The position numbers and the translations under genes are program-made. 64,000 bases of DNA, from assembly GCA_018343915.1 (NCBI GenBank), contig JABRWF010000004.1:2728001-2792000 (forward strand), given 5' to 3'. The number at the start of each line of letters is the position of its first letter. Position 1 is the stretch's first letter. Under the pieces are notes generated by a model. It did not search any database. It had not been told where the DNA came from and saw only the letters and a program-made list of their open reading frames with translations. Positions 34,959-49,225 of this stretch are shown piece after piece. The DNA comes from Agroathelia rolfsii. Taxonomy: Eukaryota; Basidiomycota; Agaricomycetes; Amylocorticiales; Amylocorticiaceae.

Positions 34959-36076
34959 AACGAAGACAACGTACAGCAGAGTGCTCCAGGAAATCCGGGA
35001 ATGTTTTGTAGTGTAGCCTGAGCACAGGAGGAAATGCATTAGTTTCAAGGGTGAAAGAGACAGTAAATCAAAACATGAATATACATTTGGCCCATTGTTC
35101 CTAAACGCATGCAACCAGGTCAGATGATGTGTAACTAAAAGGTACCATGCAGGGTGCATGACTCACCGAATGCTGCGCCCATTCGTAGCAACGATAATGT
35201 GGCCATGGGGATCACTAATGAAAGGCTCCTGTTGCTCACTGATGGATACGTATACAGAATGAAAGGGATCAGAAACTGTGCTACTGATAGATATTTTGGA
35301 CAGGTGAAACACTGACACTCAAATATCCGCAATATGAAGAAACTGTAGTAATTGATGAGTCAGCTGTGAAATAGTCAAACACAAGCGAGTTGAATCATAC
35401 GATTGTATAAAGAATGTTGATATTGCCTAGAAGTAGACATCCATGAGCATGTATTAAAGAATATTTCTCAAGAATGTACTTACAGTAAATGGAATGGACA
35501 CCTTGGGATCATACTACATGTCAACAGGCAGAATTACGGCAGTTAGAGAGGCATAATACATACAGCGATTGGCCTAATTAGACATGATGACTAAGCATGA
35601 CGGTGACGATTAAAAATGGATTTATTTTCGCACCATCGGATTCGTAAAATTGCCGCCGCTTCCCCAAAATTAGAGATCAAGTATCCCCACACCGACAGCG
35701 AGATAAATATCGTGTGACTTATGTCTAGTAACCTAATACAAGTGGTGTTTGAGATGTATTACGTTGGGTTGAGAATGGTCATACCATACAAGGGCCACCT
35801 ATGAGAGGATGATTGTCAGGTCATAGGACTATGGAGTAGGTAGAGATGATGACAAACCAATATCTTATTTCGAGTAATGTCACTTGGAAAGGACTTGAAG
35901 TACAGTATGCTTTGTAGTCCAAGTAGACCAGAGAGACTGAGGAAGGGGATGACAATGGTATAAGCTCAAGTGTATGCACCCCAGAGAAGACGTTCAGACA
36001 CAGACTAGATTGCAACGAAACCACCGACGAGCAGAGCACCAAAATTGGCGGAGATATTAATGTCAGTTTCAGACAT
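34085..36076 (-). CDS. DUF6534-type seven-helix membrane protein
   Basis: Basidiomycete-expanded membrane protein family of unknown function with GPCR-like topology. The start at 36076 gives MSETDINISANFGALLVGGF. Further exons include LQSILYFKSFPSDITRNKIL, HTIFISLSVWGYLISNFGE, SLSLVIPMATLSLLRMGAAFG, and the DUF6534 core. The core comprises TSTAADVMITVSMWYLLRK, SIDHILDKLILHALENGSLT, SAGTILALVC and, near the end, LYSNSLLATLHARKGLRGDE, matching the YSNxxLATLNxR family ending. The gene has about ten exons; several introns contain long T or A tracts. The exact stop is uncertain: either at the end of the frame near 34088, or just after a last intron beginning with GTATGT near 34180. Function and ligand are unknown. 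Confidence 0.85.
34924..34956. repeat. 33-nt T homopolymer
   Basis: Uninterrupted T run inside an intron of the DUF6534 gene (A run on the coding strand). Confidence 0.95.
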
Positions 36077-37352
36077 GGCCAGGAGAAGATGAGGTGGACA
36101 GGAAAGAGCAGCTACTAATAAAGGACAGAATAGGGTCGGTGGGGGGTCAGCTGGAGCTGTGGGAGAACTTAGGATCGTCGTCGCTGGCGGGAAGGAAGAA
36201 CGAAGGGAGAAAGACGGGGCGGGCTATTATAGTATTTAGACGACAGCGGGCATTGCATGGGGCGAGACACAAGAGAATGCGAGACAAGGTCAAGGCAATG
36301 GAGGCCGGGCCCATAGAAGAAGCGCACTACTACTATTACTACCACTTGATCACAATTCCGAGTGGCTAGAAGATGCCATGGTGTTCATCTGAATTGTCGT
36401 CATTAATAATGTCATTTACTTGCTTTTTTTCATGTCGTCTCTGACTTGCCCTGCACGGATAGATGACAAGATGAAGAGGGAAGCACCAGTTTTAGCGAGC
36501 CTATCCGAGCCATCACCGCTCCCAAATGTATACAAATGGATATACACAATACTGGCATATCCCCGATACACTTGCATAGCACAGGCAAACGTGTTTGATG
36601 CAAGATTGCCTTTTAAAAATCCAGGCAGTCGGTTCACTGAACCAGAAAATGTCTCCATGTTTGCCCTGTATATTTGCCTGTGCATTCCTGGCACTGCTAG
36701 TGGCTACGTGCTACTAAAAATATTTTCATCCCTCCAGTCTTGAATCCGGGTCTCACTGATAATTATGTCCACTAGTCCTCCTCCTACTCATCTAACAGGG
36801 CTGCGCTGCTAGCATTGATAGGAGACTGGCATGATTGGCTAGGCTGACTACATGAGGCGTCAGCGATCAAACGGACATGTGTCCTCCTTCCCCCGGTCCT
36901 CGGGTCGGTACTTGCACACACTTGGCGTCTGTCGAGAAACAGCCACAACTCTCACAGCCGTGCAGCACTAGTGTGGTCCAAATATTTGGACTATCACAAG
37001 CCCAAGACATCCATGACACACATTCATGCTCCCCCCTCCCCTCCAAGCTTCTTCACGGCCAGTTTCTTCCATCAAATTCACCGACCCGACCCGCCACTCA
37101 AGCTGCCCAAGAGCCGCGGACTCTTGGAACTCAGCAAGCAAGTTTGTACTATCACTTCAACTGCGCAATGTCTATTTCTAGCTCATTATTACAGGGGCGC
37201 AGCGCCAATATCGACAATTCGTCAAAGCGCACATTATTTAAGAATTAAGATCAAGCAAGACGGGATGTACTAAAAAATAATTTGAATAAACAGCATTCAT
37301 CCGCTACTAGGAGGCCTTCGGAATAGTGCTGGCCACTGACACGTCCGAGCTT
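36077..37352. other. Intergenic region
   Basis: Promoter of the leftward DUF6534 gene plus the 3' flank of CTF4. Frames at 36094-36369, 36416-36694, 36420-36743 and 36877-37248 overlap on both strands and look random. No gene recognised. Confidence 0.5.
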
Positions 37353-40300
37353 TCACTCAGGGGGCGGAGTTGCCTCCCATTCGATCGGTTCCTGACAAAC
37401 AAACATCCCCACAAGTTGAGCTTCTAGCTAGACATGAAACAAACAAAAACGTCAATTACATACCTCTTCCGCTGCATAGCTCTGTTGGCTCTCTACCTGA
37501 GCAGGCTCCGTTTCTTGGGTCTCTCCTATTGCTGTGCTGTGCTGAGTCCCCTCGATCAAGTCTGTTGCGTCGGTCATGGCGACATCCGTGCTCTGCGTTT
37601 CCTCCGTTCTGTCATCAGCATCGGCGCTGTCGTCGCCATTCGCATTCGCACCCTTCTTTTTACCCTTCTTGTCTGTAGTAGATGATGACGCCCCGGGAAT
37701 TAGGCCAAATAACGTTGTCTGCTTTCCGCCTTCCTTATTCTTGCTCTTCATCGTCGTTGTCGGCCCTAGCCACCACCAAAATATGCATCCATAATTAACG
37801 TTGCAAAAAGGTGACACATTGAGGAGAACGGAAAGGCAGAGAAAAATTAAACACATACGCTTGTTAGATTTGCCCGCCGACTCCGCCGCGTCTACCTTAT
37901 CAAAGAAGCTCTCGCTTTTTTGGATCGTCCGGTTATTGCTACTGCTGCTGCTGCTGTTATTGTTGTTTTCCGCCGCCCTGCGAGCTGCAAACGGGTTTCG
38001 TTCTTTCTCCTGATCAGGTTTACGTGCAAAAGGGTTGGCCTCTACAAAAAAAAAAAAAAAAAAAAAAAATAGCAGCAAGAAAGTGAGAAAGTGAGAGATA
38101 AGCGGCCATTACGTGACACAAAATTAAATGGGAATGCAGGCGTCCATTCAGGCCGGGTTTCATGTTCATATGCGAGTGTGTAAAGGGAGAGACAAACTTA
38201 CTTGGCTTTACCGGTGCTGGTGGTAGCAAAAACTCGGATTCTTCCACGGCTCTTCTCTTTAATCCACCATCTTTACCCCATGAAGAATGATGACTGTTTT
38301 CTTCCTCTACATCATCACGCTTACGTTTTCCGTCCAAGGAGGAAGAGCCAATCTCCTCGCCCTCTGGCGGCGTGAGCGATCCCGGCGGTGTCAGGCGCGA
38401 CGTGGATGACCGGGGCAGGCTCCCAGCATTCTTGTACGAGAACTGCGTGTGTTCTACCACAGGCACCGCAGGTCGGTGTTCCGGACGGTCGATCCTGGGC
38501 GGCGGTCCAAAATCGTTGAAGCCCCTCGAGCGTTGCTCTACCCTGGCCACAAATGCAGACGAAGACGACGACGAAGCATGGTACCCAGGCTCCAGGATAT
38601 TGGACTCGCGCCTGTACTCGATCCTCTTTCGCCTCTCACGCTCGGCCCTGTCGCCTCCTCCCTCACCATCTTCGTCCTCGCGACTTTCCTTGAGCGCCTC
38701 CATCTTCTCCTGCAGCCCAACGAGATGATAGAATCCCGCGATCTTGATTGCCTTGTCGATGTTCTCCGTATGGTGCAGTAGCGTCGTCAGGTCGAACGCA
38801 CGTGCGAGCTTGTCAGATTTACATGCAACCTGGATGAGTAACAGGATCTCCTTGTCAAGTTTGTTCTCTCGTGCTGAGATGGCGTCTGTGGTAAGTTCGT
38901 CATCTGCCAGATGGTCCCGTTCAATGTTGAGGAATACAGTTTCGCGCTGGATGCTATAAAAAGAGAAAAATATGAATGAAGATATGAAATTTAATACTGA
39001 TTAATTAGAGAATAACTTACTGCTCCTCCAAATCAGCCTCTTTGGACATCTCCACCCGGAATGGCATCCTCATCGGCAGCTCCTGAATCAGTGGTCTCGG
39101 GAACCCAGGATATTCTTGTCGTCCCTGAGTGTAATTATTATTATGGTCATCAGTTATCAAATATTGAAGAGGTAAAAAAAAAGAAAGAGGACAAGAACAA
39201 GAACTGGTGGAAGGGGCCAGCTCGTAACACCCATAACTATACCTTCAAAATCAGGCAATAAAACTTCTCCGCGCTGACGCCGACGGGCCAGTACGACTCA
39301 TCCTTGCCTTTTCTGCGCTCGAGCAGGTTCGTGTCCAGCACACGGGCCCACGAGGCGCGCATGGGTGCGCGATGCTTCGTTAGCACGCTTAGGTACCCCG
39401 TAGAATCGTAAATGACAGGTGCCTGTAAATAATCATAATCGACGTTGATGAATAATGATAAAAAGTCAATCAGTGAAGGGTTGAGTTTTTTTAGTTAGCT
39501 TGAGGCTGTCAAAGAAGGAGGAACGCTCGGCATACCCCTTCCTCAGTTATCCCGAGCCATTTTAGGGTGTGCCTCTTTGGTATGGGCACGGGACATCTTT
39601 GCATGATAGTCAGGTCGTCGAAGTTAATCATGACACCCATCAGATTCTGTGATCCTGGAGAAAAAGGCATTTTTTTTTTTTTTTTTTATTTTATTTCAGT
39701 CCAAATGAAAACATCATTCCATGCTGGAATAGAGGGGAGAAAGAAGGGAGGTATTCTTTTTACTCACCGTCCATAGATGTCGACCCAGGCCTATAAACGA
39801 CAAATACCCACTCAGCAGAGGCGACCATTGTAATAAAATCTCCATCGAGGGGCACGATCCGTCGCTCGCCCTCACTGCCCATGAGGAACGTCAGATCGCC
39901 CTCGCTCGTGGCAAGAACGACGCAGCCCTGACCACCGTCAAGTGGCGAAAACGAGGATGAGGAAGTCATCGCCTGCCCGCCCGCTGCTACACCCAGAACA
40001 CGCGTGTTGTCGCGGAGCGTGTACGTCCATTCAGTCGAACCAGACCACGAATTATATGGCTTGAAGTAGACTTGCGCAGGGTGTTCGCTGTCCTGCGGTT
40101 CACAAGCAAATATAGCCCCTCGATGACCTGCATGGGGAATAGAATTTTACATGAATGTTTGACCATGAAATTTTGATCAAGAGTAGAAGGAGGTACCGAG
40201 ATATGCAAGGTTGTATCTGAAGTTGTCATTGAAATGATATCCCTTGTGGAGAGATTTGTCATGAAATTCGACGTTGATGATTTGGTGGAGATCTTGGTCT

Positions 40301-42157
40301 GTAGCTTCAATGACACCAATCATGTTGTATGCTGATAGTAGAAAATTCCTGCTCAGTAATCAGTTATCTTTTGAGGAAATCGACCAGACAAACCAAGATA
40401 TCGCTTCTTGTGCTCAAGTAGTGTGGCATTGGGCTGGAATGCTGGCTGGGCTTTGGTGATACTCACTATACAGTAAAAATCTTAGCATATTGGTCTTAAA
40501 AATTTGATTTTTATGCCTTTCCACATACCCATTTCCCTAACAAATTCATCTTTCCCGTATCCAGTGGCTTCCTGATCCGCCAAGACCCCTCCCCCAATGT
40601 CATCGATGATCCAATCATCGTCGACACCTAGGTCACCGCCAACAACACCATCCACCGCATCCGGTTCCTTGTCCTTATCAGCTCTGACATTGTCCCCGCC
40701 ATTGACGTTGACCTCGTCTCCGAAAAGGTCCAACGCTGTGCTGTGTTGGACTTGGTGTCCGACTACAGTAGCTGAGCTTGAAGGCTTGACGGGATCGGGA
40801 TGGCTCGCGGGGATGGGTTTTTCCCATCTGGAGAAAACACCGTCTGAATCTACCCATGCGAGGAGATTAGACACAGGCGACCAGGCAAGTTGGAGAATTG
40901 CAACATCGGGTGTTGGTGGTCGTCTAGTCCGGGTGCATTCTCAGATCAGTAAAGAGAACATTGGGATCAAAACCCAATTGGAGAATAGAATTACCTGAAC
41001 AATAGGCGCCTGTTGGAAGTTGACCAGATGGCTATTCCGGAGTTTGACGCAGATGCCAAGTAGACGCCGTTGGGAGATAATGCTAGTGCTGTGACAGCGC
41101 CTGTGACACTGTCGTCGAAGAATGTAGCTATCCTAGACCAATTTGGTCGTGATATGGCAACAATTTCTGTTGCACGTCTCAGCTAATTTGATACCCTAGG
41201 AATAGGGTTTCAAACTTGAACTAACCATGTGAACGGGTTGCAACATAGAAATGATGTCCAGAAGGATGCCAGATAGCAGAACAGTCGTGCATCAAATCTG
41301 GTGACCTTGAATGCACTAAAGTTAAAAGCAGCAGGTAGTCAAAAGAGGGACATACTCGGCATCGGATACTGCGGGGATCACGCCCTCGATCGTGTGTTCT
41401 AATCGAGATGATTCCTCTGAAACATCCCAGACGATGACCTTGCCATCCATGCCACATGTTGTCTGTGTAATGAAATGTTCAGGAGACGAATGGAGCATGG
41501 GTGAGTTCATGTACGTGCCAAAAGTGTACTTGATGGGTGCCAAGTGGCTCGCCTGACACCTTTCGTATGCCCGCTCAGGATTTCAATATTGATCGTATCT
41601 TGGAGCTCGATGAGACGGACGCCAACTTCACTGGAAAGTAATATTATTCTATGACACTGATTAAAATATAAGCTGTTTTCGTACTCCGAGACAACAGCTA
41701 TTCTCTTTCCCGTCGGGTCTACAGCCAGCCCACGGATGGAAACACCATTTGTACTTGTTACCAATCCTTCGAATTCAGCCTTTCCTGGCGCATATCGCCG
41801 CACTTCAGAGTCAACACATCCAGAGAGCCAGGAATCATCCTAGTCATGTATGAGATATTTATGGTCCAAGAAAAGAATTCCGTAGACATACTGCGACAGC
41901 TAATGCGGTGATCGGCTCGCTGGGATCCTGAGCGAATTCAGGTTCTTGTTCACTGCCTTGTTCCGTTCGCCATATTCGCACGAGCGAGTCTGTGCCGCCT
42001 GTATATGCATAGCTAAAAGGACCTTTAGGACTCAATGATGTTGCCTTAGATTGTCGAGAGCTGTAGATTGGACGCACACGCCATCTCTGGAGAATGCCAA
42101 TGCGGTGAGACCAGGGGAGTGCGCAGGGTTCGTAACAAGTGGTCTTAATTCCGACAT
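37353..42157 (-). CDS. CTF4: Replisome adaptor Ctf4/Mcl1 (AND-1/WDHD1 family)
   Basis: Trimeric hub that links the CMG helicase to DNA polymerase alpha and other factors at the replication fork. The start at 42157 gives [20 protein letters not shown], then WD40 repeats ([56 protein letters not shown]) to about 40900. An acidic linker has [13 protein letters not shown]. The SepB/Mcl1-mid domain runs from about 40300 to 38950: [86 protein letters not shown]. The helical part [19 protein letters not shown] ends it. The C-terminal tail is disordered ([26 protein letters not shown]) and ends [12 protein letters not shown], spliced from a final exon. No HMG box is seen, as in fungal orthologues. 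Confidence 0.94.
38046..38069. repeat. 24-nt A homopolymer
   Basis: A run (T run on the coding strand) within an intron of CTF4, a few bases before the exon that begins EANPFARKP. Confidence 0.9.
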
Positions 42158-42240
42158 TGTATGAACAAACGAACCAGATGATGAGAGCAAACAGGAAACA
42201 GCCTAGCAAAGAAACAATGGTACTGATAGCCTGTACTCAG

Positions 42241-42272
42241 CGCGCCTTGGGCGCGACGCCAAAGTGGCGTCG
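42241..42272 (-). promoter_or_regulatory. GC-rich double hairpin in the CTF4 promoter
   Basis: Two adjoining perfect inverted repeats: CGCGCC (42241-42246) with GGCGCG (42250-42255), and CGACGCCA (42254-42261) with TGGCGTCG (42265-42272). They lie 84-115 bp upstream of the CTF4 ATG. On the CTF4 strand the block contains TTTGGCGT and AAGGCGCG, similar to E2F/SBF sites. A G1/S control role is inference. Confidence 0.35.
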
Positions 42273-42447
42273 TGTCGTCGGTGTTCTAATCCGGTGCCAC
42301 AGTTAATGTATTCAATGTCTTTGTGAGAGCTCTGAAGCCAGTCCTTTGGTTGAGGTCTTAGGCAAATACACATAGTAGCACATTGTTATTGGTACCATAT
42401 TAAAACAAGAGCATACCCCCCCCCCCCCCTCCACGGGAGAAAGCGAC

Positions 42448-44800
42448 TCATCGGCCAAACTTCTTAAGTGGATCAGATTTTTTACCACCACGACCTCCTC
42501 TCCCGCCCCTGTGCTGTCCTCTTGTCTTCCCTCCCCTTCGGTTGGCCGAATCGCTTTTCTTGAAAGGAACAAACCCGACCCTTTCTTTGGGTACTACCTG
42601 AGTTGCTTCCGATGGGCCTTCTCCAGCCTTGACTTGCTGCACCGCCGCCAATCGAGGAAGCAGGTACTTGGGGACATGCTTCATGTGTGATTGGATGCGA
42701 GTGGGGTGCAAAGGCTTATCGTGTCTCAGGAATTCCAAGTCCAAAGGATTATCCTCGAAATGAGCCTGCGAGTGATGAGAGCCAGATCCGTCAGAAAATG
42801 CGACATTTAGAAACATCCCTCCACGTACTTTCAATTTGTCCGAATTTAGTATTTCTGTCTTCAGCTCTTTTATCCTCGCCTCCTTAATGGCACTCCTCGT
42901 CACGCTCCTCAATGCGTCCTCCATACGGTATCGGAACGCTTCAACCTGTTTCATATCAAACTCATATTTCTTGATCTTGCTCCCACGTGCCGCCTGCTCC
43001 TTCTCGACCCTCTCGAACACCTTGTCGTCATTTTTGGTACTTTCCAGACCACCCACAACTTTGTTCTTTCCCCATTCCTCCTTGGAAACGATGAAAGATA
43101 GAGACATACCACTGCGGCCTGCACGAGCTGTTCGACCAACACGATGTGTATAAGAACGCGAGGAGGTGGGTAGGTCGAAGTTGATGACGCATGCTACGTC
43201 TACAAAGTCCACACCGCGGGTAACGCCGTATTCTTTATCGTTTACCCGCGCCTTTTTCTTCTTTTGAGGATGCTTTGACGATGAAGCGTCTCGCTTTCTT
43301 TTGAGGTTTTTGGAAGATGTCCCGGATTGCTTGCCTTTTGCGCGCTGAGAATCTACGTCTGAGGCTGGAAAAAGACATATAAATCATGATAATAAGGAGC
43401 TTAGTAATCATTTTACCATCATCTTCATCAGAGTCGTCAACTTCATCTTCCTCCCTATCTGATTCATCATCAGAATCTTGCTCTCTGACTGCACTACCCT
43501 CATCCGTGGCAATAATGTAGTCGTATACTCCTTTGTTGAATTCTTGTACTGTATGATATCTGATCCTAATCCAGAACGTGTCCTAAAAGAGGATGGCAGA
43601 ACCTACCTGGAATTCAACGGGAGCTCAGAATTAAGGACACAACTCTTTATAGAGAATTGCTCCAAGAAGAGTTTAAGGCGATAGCAGCGATCGACGCTGT
43701 TGACGAATATGATGCATTTGCCCCTGATAAGCTTCAACTTGAGGATGACGTAGACGAGGAGGAATTTGTCCACTTCTGAGCAGCTGGGCACCCGTAAGCC
43801 ATATTCTAAAAAAAAATACGAAAATATAAAAAGGTGTCCTTACCGTACGGAATATTGACTAAGGTTGGCTGCCTCGTCTTCTTCCTCTTCTAGTTTTAGT
43901 ATGACCTTTGGGAAGGATTATGAGTTTTTGATATGCAAACCTATCGCCTTTATGGCGCTTACAGGATTCCGCAGAGCCATTCCTTTAAGCATTTCAACAT
44001 CCTCCGTCATGGTAGCGCTCATAAGTAAGGACTGGAAGACTTTGGAGAGGTGCCCGCCACTGAACAACTGTCGAACATCGTCATCGTGACCGTAGGAAAG
44101 GATGAGATCCGCCTCGTCTATGACAAGGGTATCTAAATTGGTCAATGATATGGCCTGATATCTTCGTTGAGAATCTGTCAACCCTTAAAGAATGAATGCG
44201 CTTACTTTGGACAGCACTAGAGCAAGAGCCCGAGAAGGAGTGCCAATGATGATATCGGGCTTATCATTTAATAGCATCCTGAGTGAGTGTAAGTTATTGT
44301 TTGAAGAGAGAGAAATGTGATGGTTCACCTCTCCAGATGTGATGTGGTGCCGGATGCAATGTTGGCGATAGTTATTTCGTCGGAGCAATAAGTCAATAAT
44401 GACCGCAGATAGGCAGAAACTTGTTCTGACAACTCTCGAGTTGGGACCAGGATCAACGCTCTAGTATGATTCGTGGAGGAGCCGGCCGTCTAAGGACGTC
44501 AAAAGGTGGAGATGAGTTCAAATTGAGATATTAGTAAAAACAAGTTAAATCGCTGCGCACAGATTTTGCCGTCAAGATTTTTTGTGCTACAGGAACACAG
44601 TATGCAGCTGTTTTGCCGCTCCCAGTCCTTGCTCGAGCGAGTATATCACGCCCATCTAGTGCTAGAGGTATAGCCTTTGACTGAACGAGTGTTGGTCGAG
44701 CAAAGCCCGTGTCGGCGAGAGAACGTAGGAGACGAGCATCCAGAAGATGAGAAAATGATGCAAATGTGGAGGATTTGTCGACTAATTTAGCTTCTGCCAT
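42448..44800 (-). CDS. DBP9: ATP-dependent RNA helicase DBP9 (DDX56 family)
   Basis: Nucleolar DEAD-box helicase for 60S ribosome assembly. The start at 44800 gives [40 protein letters not shown] (Q motif region), [16 protein letters not shown] (motif I), [13 protein letters not shown] (Ia), [10 protein letters not shown] (Ib), [10 protein letters not shown] (II, DEAD) and [12 protein letters not shown] (III, SAT). The second RecA domain has [49 protein letters not shown] (V), an acidic then basic insertion characteristic of Dbp9, [17 protein letters not shown] and [12 protein letters not shown] (VI). The tail is Lys/Arg/Gly-rich ([20 protein letters not shown]), typical of RNA binding. All introns I traced are GT-AG. 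It is divergent from the HIT-finger gene with 204 bp between ATGs. Confidence 0.96.
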
Positions 44801-45004
44801 CTTGTTATCATTGAAAGTTAATCTGAATATGTGTATATGCAAGTTTTCAAAACGAGTTCCAGTGAAGTGTTGTTCAAGCTGAGGTTGTGGCTGCAGCAAA
44901 AGAAATTTGGACGCAGCGGCAATGGTAAAAAGACCAAAGATGAATCGGGAAGCTGCCGCTGATTTCACTTTCGTCTGTCGCCTTCTACTGGCAGTTGCAC
45001 CATC

Positions 45005-46462
45005 ATGACCTCCAACATCGCTACCTCTGTTCAGCCACCAGAACCAATAGACAAAATCCTATGCGGCATGTACGCAAGGGACATATTGAACTAAAACCAC
45101 CTCTCATACTGGCATAGATGCCACCGACAGTTCTCGAAATACACCTGCCCCTCGTGTAACCTTGCCTACTGCTCTCTGCTCTGCTTCCGGTCCGAGGTCC
45201 CATCGCATACATGACTGTTCTATCCATGGTTTTCTGAGAGAAATTACAGAAACATGCATCGTGCTCTGAGACCTTCTATCGTAAGCAGGTAGAGTCGGAC
45301 ATCAACACCGAGCCATCAAGGACTACGGAAGAGCGGATGAAGATGATGGAATTGCTTCAGCGTTTTCAGCAGGAGAGTACCGAAGATATTGCGTCCCTGG
45401 ATGAAGAGGGCGAGGATGAGGATGATCTTGTCAGAAGGCTAGAAGGCGTGGATTTAGGTGCTGTCGTTATACTCCGGAATATCTTCCTCATAGCTGATGA
45501 AATACAGCTACGGCGTCCCAAGAAACAATTTGGTCTTTGTTGACACCTTCCGAGCGTGATCGATTCATGAAAATGATGGATGATCCTTTGGGAGAGTCAG
45601 CTAAGGACATTTTGGAGAGCGAAGATCTCAAGGACGAATTTCATGAGCCATGGTGGGAAACATCATCCTCAGCAATTTATGAAAACCCTGGTGAAACAAG
45701 TCATCTACCGCCTCCTATATCCATTCCCTCTGGTATATCAACTGGTTCATCTCAAACCACTTCATTATATTATAATTTTTGCTCTATATGGTGAGTCATG
45801 AATCATCCAAACGAACTATTGTTTCTAACAGGCCACAAAGTCTTGCGTATTGCTATACAGTACGGCATTTTAGTGTCTCTTCCTTATTAGAGCTATCGAG
45901 AAACGAGCAAGACCGTCGCGAGTCTGCGCTGCTTCTCTCGCGTCTTGTACCATTCTTGACTGCGAAAAAGGCGACGACGTTACACAAGAGCCTGACAAGT
46001 GTAATTAACGATCTTTGGTCGCGTTTTGATTTGGTAGGTGACTGGCCTCAGCTACAAGATCTTTCCTGTTAATGCTATTTGAAGGACACAATACAGCAAT
46101 CGACACTGTCCCTTCTCCTCGATGATGTTGCCGTCATTATTCAACCTACCAGAATTGCCGAGGTGCCGACAAGAACCGAAAGTTCGACAGAATCTCATCC
46201 AAATATTCGGGCTCTCCGTGTTCTAGGAGATCTAACACATCTTTTCACCGCCAAACACGTTCTATATAAACTATCGTTCTACGGTGGACATATCGCGACA
46301 ATACCACCTAATGCACTCTCTATGCTTGCGATAGAAGTTCAATTGCGCGCTAGGGCTGAAGCAGCCGCTAGATCCGAGGTGACCGCAAATTTGTCGAATC
46401 GCCAACCACCGTCTTCCAACGAAACAGAATCGAGAAAGGCAATGATAGAAGAAATATCATAG
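45005..46462 (+). CDS. HIT-type zinc finger protein, ZNHIT2-like
   Basis: Zinc-finger HIT protein of the ZNHIT2 type; in animals ZNHIT2 works with the R2TP/HSP90 chaperone system in assembling RNA polymerase and spliceosomal complexes. Start [19 protein letters not shown]. The first three exons splice to [40 protein letters not shown] and YRKQVESD, holding seven Cys and one His of the HIT finger. It continues through [32 protein letters not shown] and HEPWW, the conserved PWW motif of ZNHIT2. The later part is helical ([20 protein letters not shown]), then [11 protein letters not shown], and ends RKAMIEEIS. Splices are GT-AG. Bcd1-type HIT proteins lack the PWW region, so ZNHIT2 is preferred. 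Confidence 0.9.
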
Positions 46463-46600
46463 GTATTTGTAGGGTGTGCAATGCTTTACATTGCTAGGTA
46501 ATTTACAAGATAAAAATCGAATAAACAGGGGAAAATGGAATATGTATACATTCATGAACTAAGGATGCAAAAAATTTCTTCCTTTCAATCCATTCGTCTT

Positions 46601-48712
<2,112 letters not shown>

Positions 48713-49225
48713 ACTGACAACTGCGGCAAGTTCAGACAAGGAGGATGGGTATGAAGTAGTAGTGTGCTGCTCTCCTTTCGCCCTCTCTGTAAACTTATAG
48801 CCGTCATCTAATCGCCCCGGGCCGCCAATTCCGCCCGTCCTTAACGCTCTCTCTGGGTTCACACGTGATATCACGGATCGCTCGGCGCGGGGCGAGTGGT
48901 GTTGAAATGCCTTTTTTTTCTTGTCGTCGCCGGACCCGGACCAACATCAGTGAATCAGTGATACAAGCGAAATTTTTCTGCACGGGACAAATTCAAATAC
49001 ACCTCTACACATGCGAGTGTGCGGGTCAGACGACTGGACGTCAAGGAACAAACAATTCATGAATAGATTAGACTACAGATTCCCAGTAGAGGCTTCAGGA
49101 GAAAGGGGTGGGGGTATACTATTGTAGCGGAGATACATCTTTGGATGGAGCGCAGGGGACCCTACGCAATCACATTTCGGCCGTAGTGTTCACTATAAGA
49201 ACTCCGGCGCTTGGTCAAGACCCAC
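48713..49225. other. Intergenic region, GUT1 promoter
   Basis: Sequence between the GUT1 start and the 3' end of the CRAL-TRIO gene. Nothing recognised. Confidence 0.5.

Noticed and set aside
37452..38078. 208-residue minus-strand frame as an independent gene
   Set aside because: It is the CTF4 C-terminal coding region read through its introns; the leading Phe run comes from the A/T homopolymer in an intron.
44531..44968. Longer DBP9 start at 44968
   Set aside because: The extra 56 N-terminal residues have no family similarity; the Met at 44800 begins the DBP9 consensus.
48713..48874. Upstream extension of glycerol kinase
   Set aside because: The added N-terminus is unlike any glycerol kinase; MVSELKSGEFVGSLDCGTT starts at the expected place.
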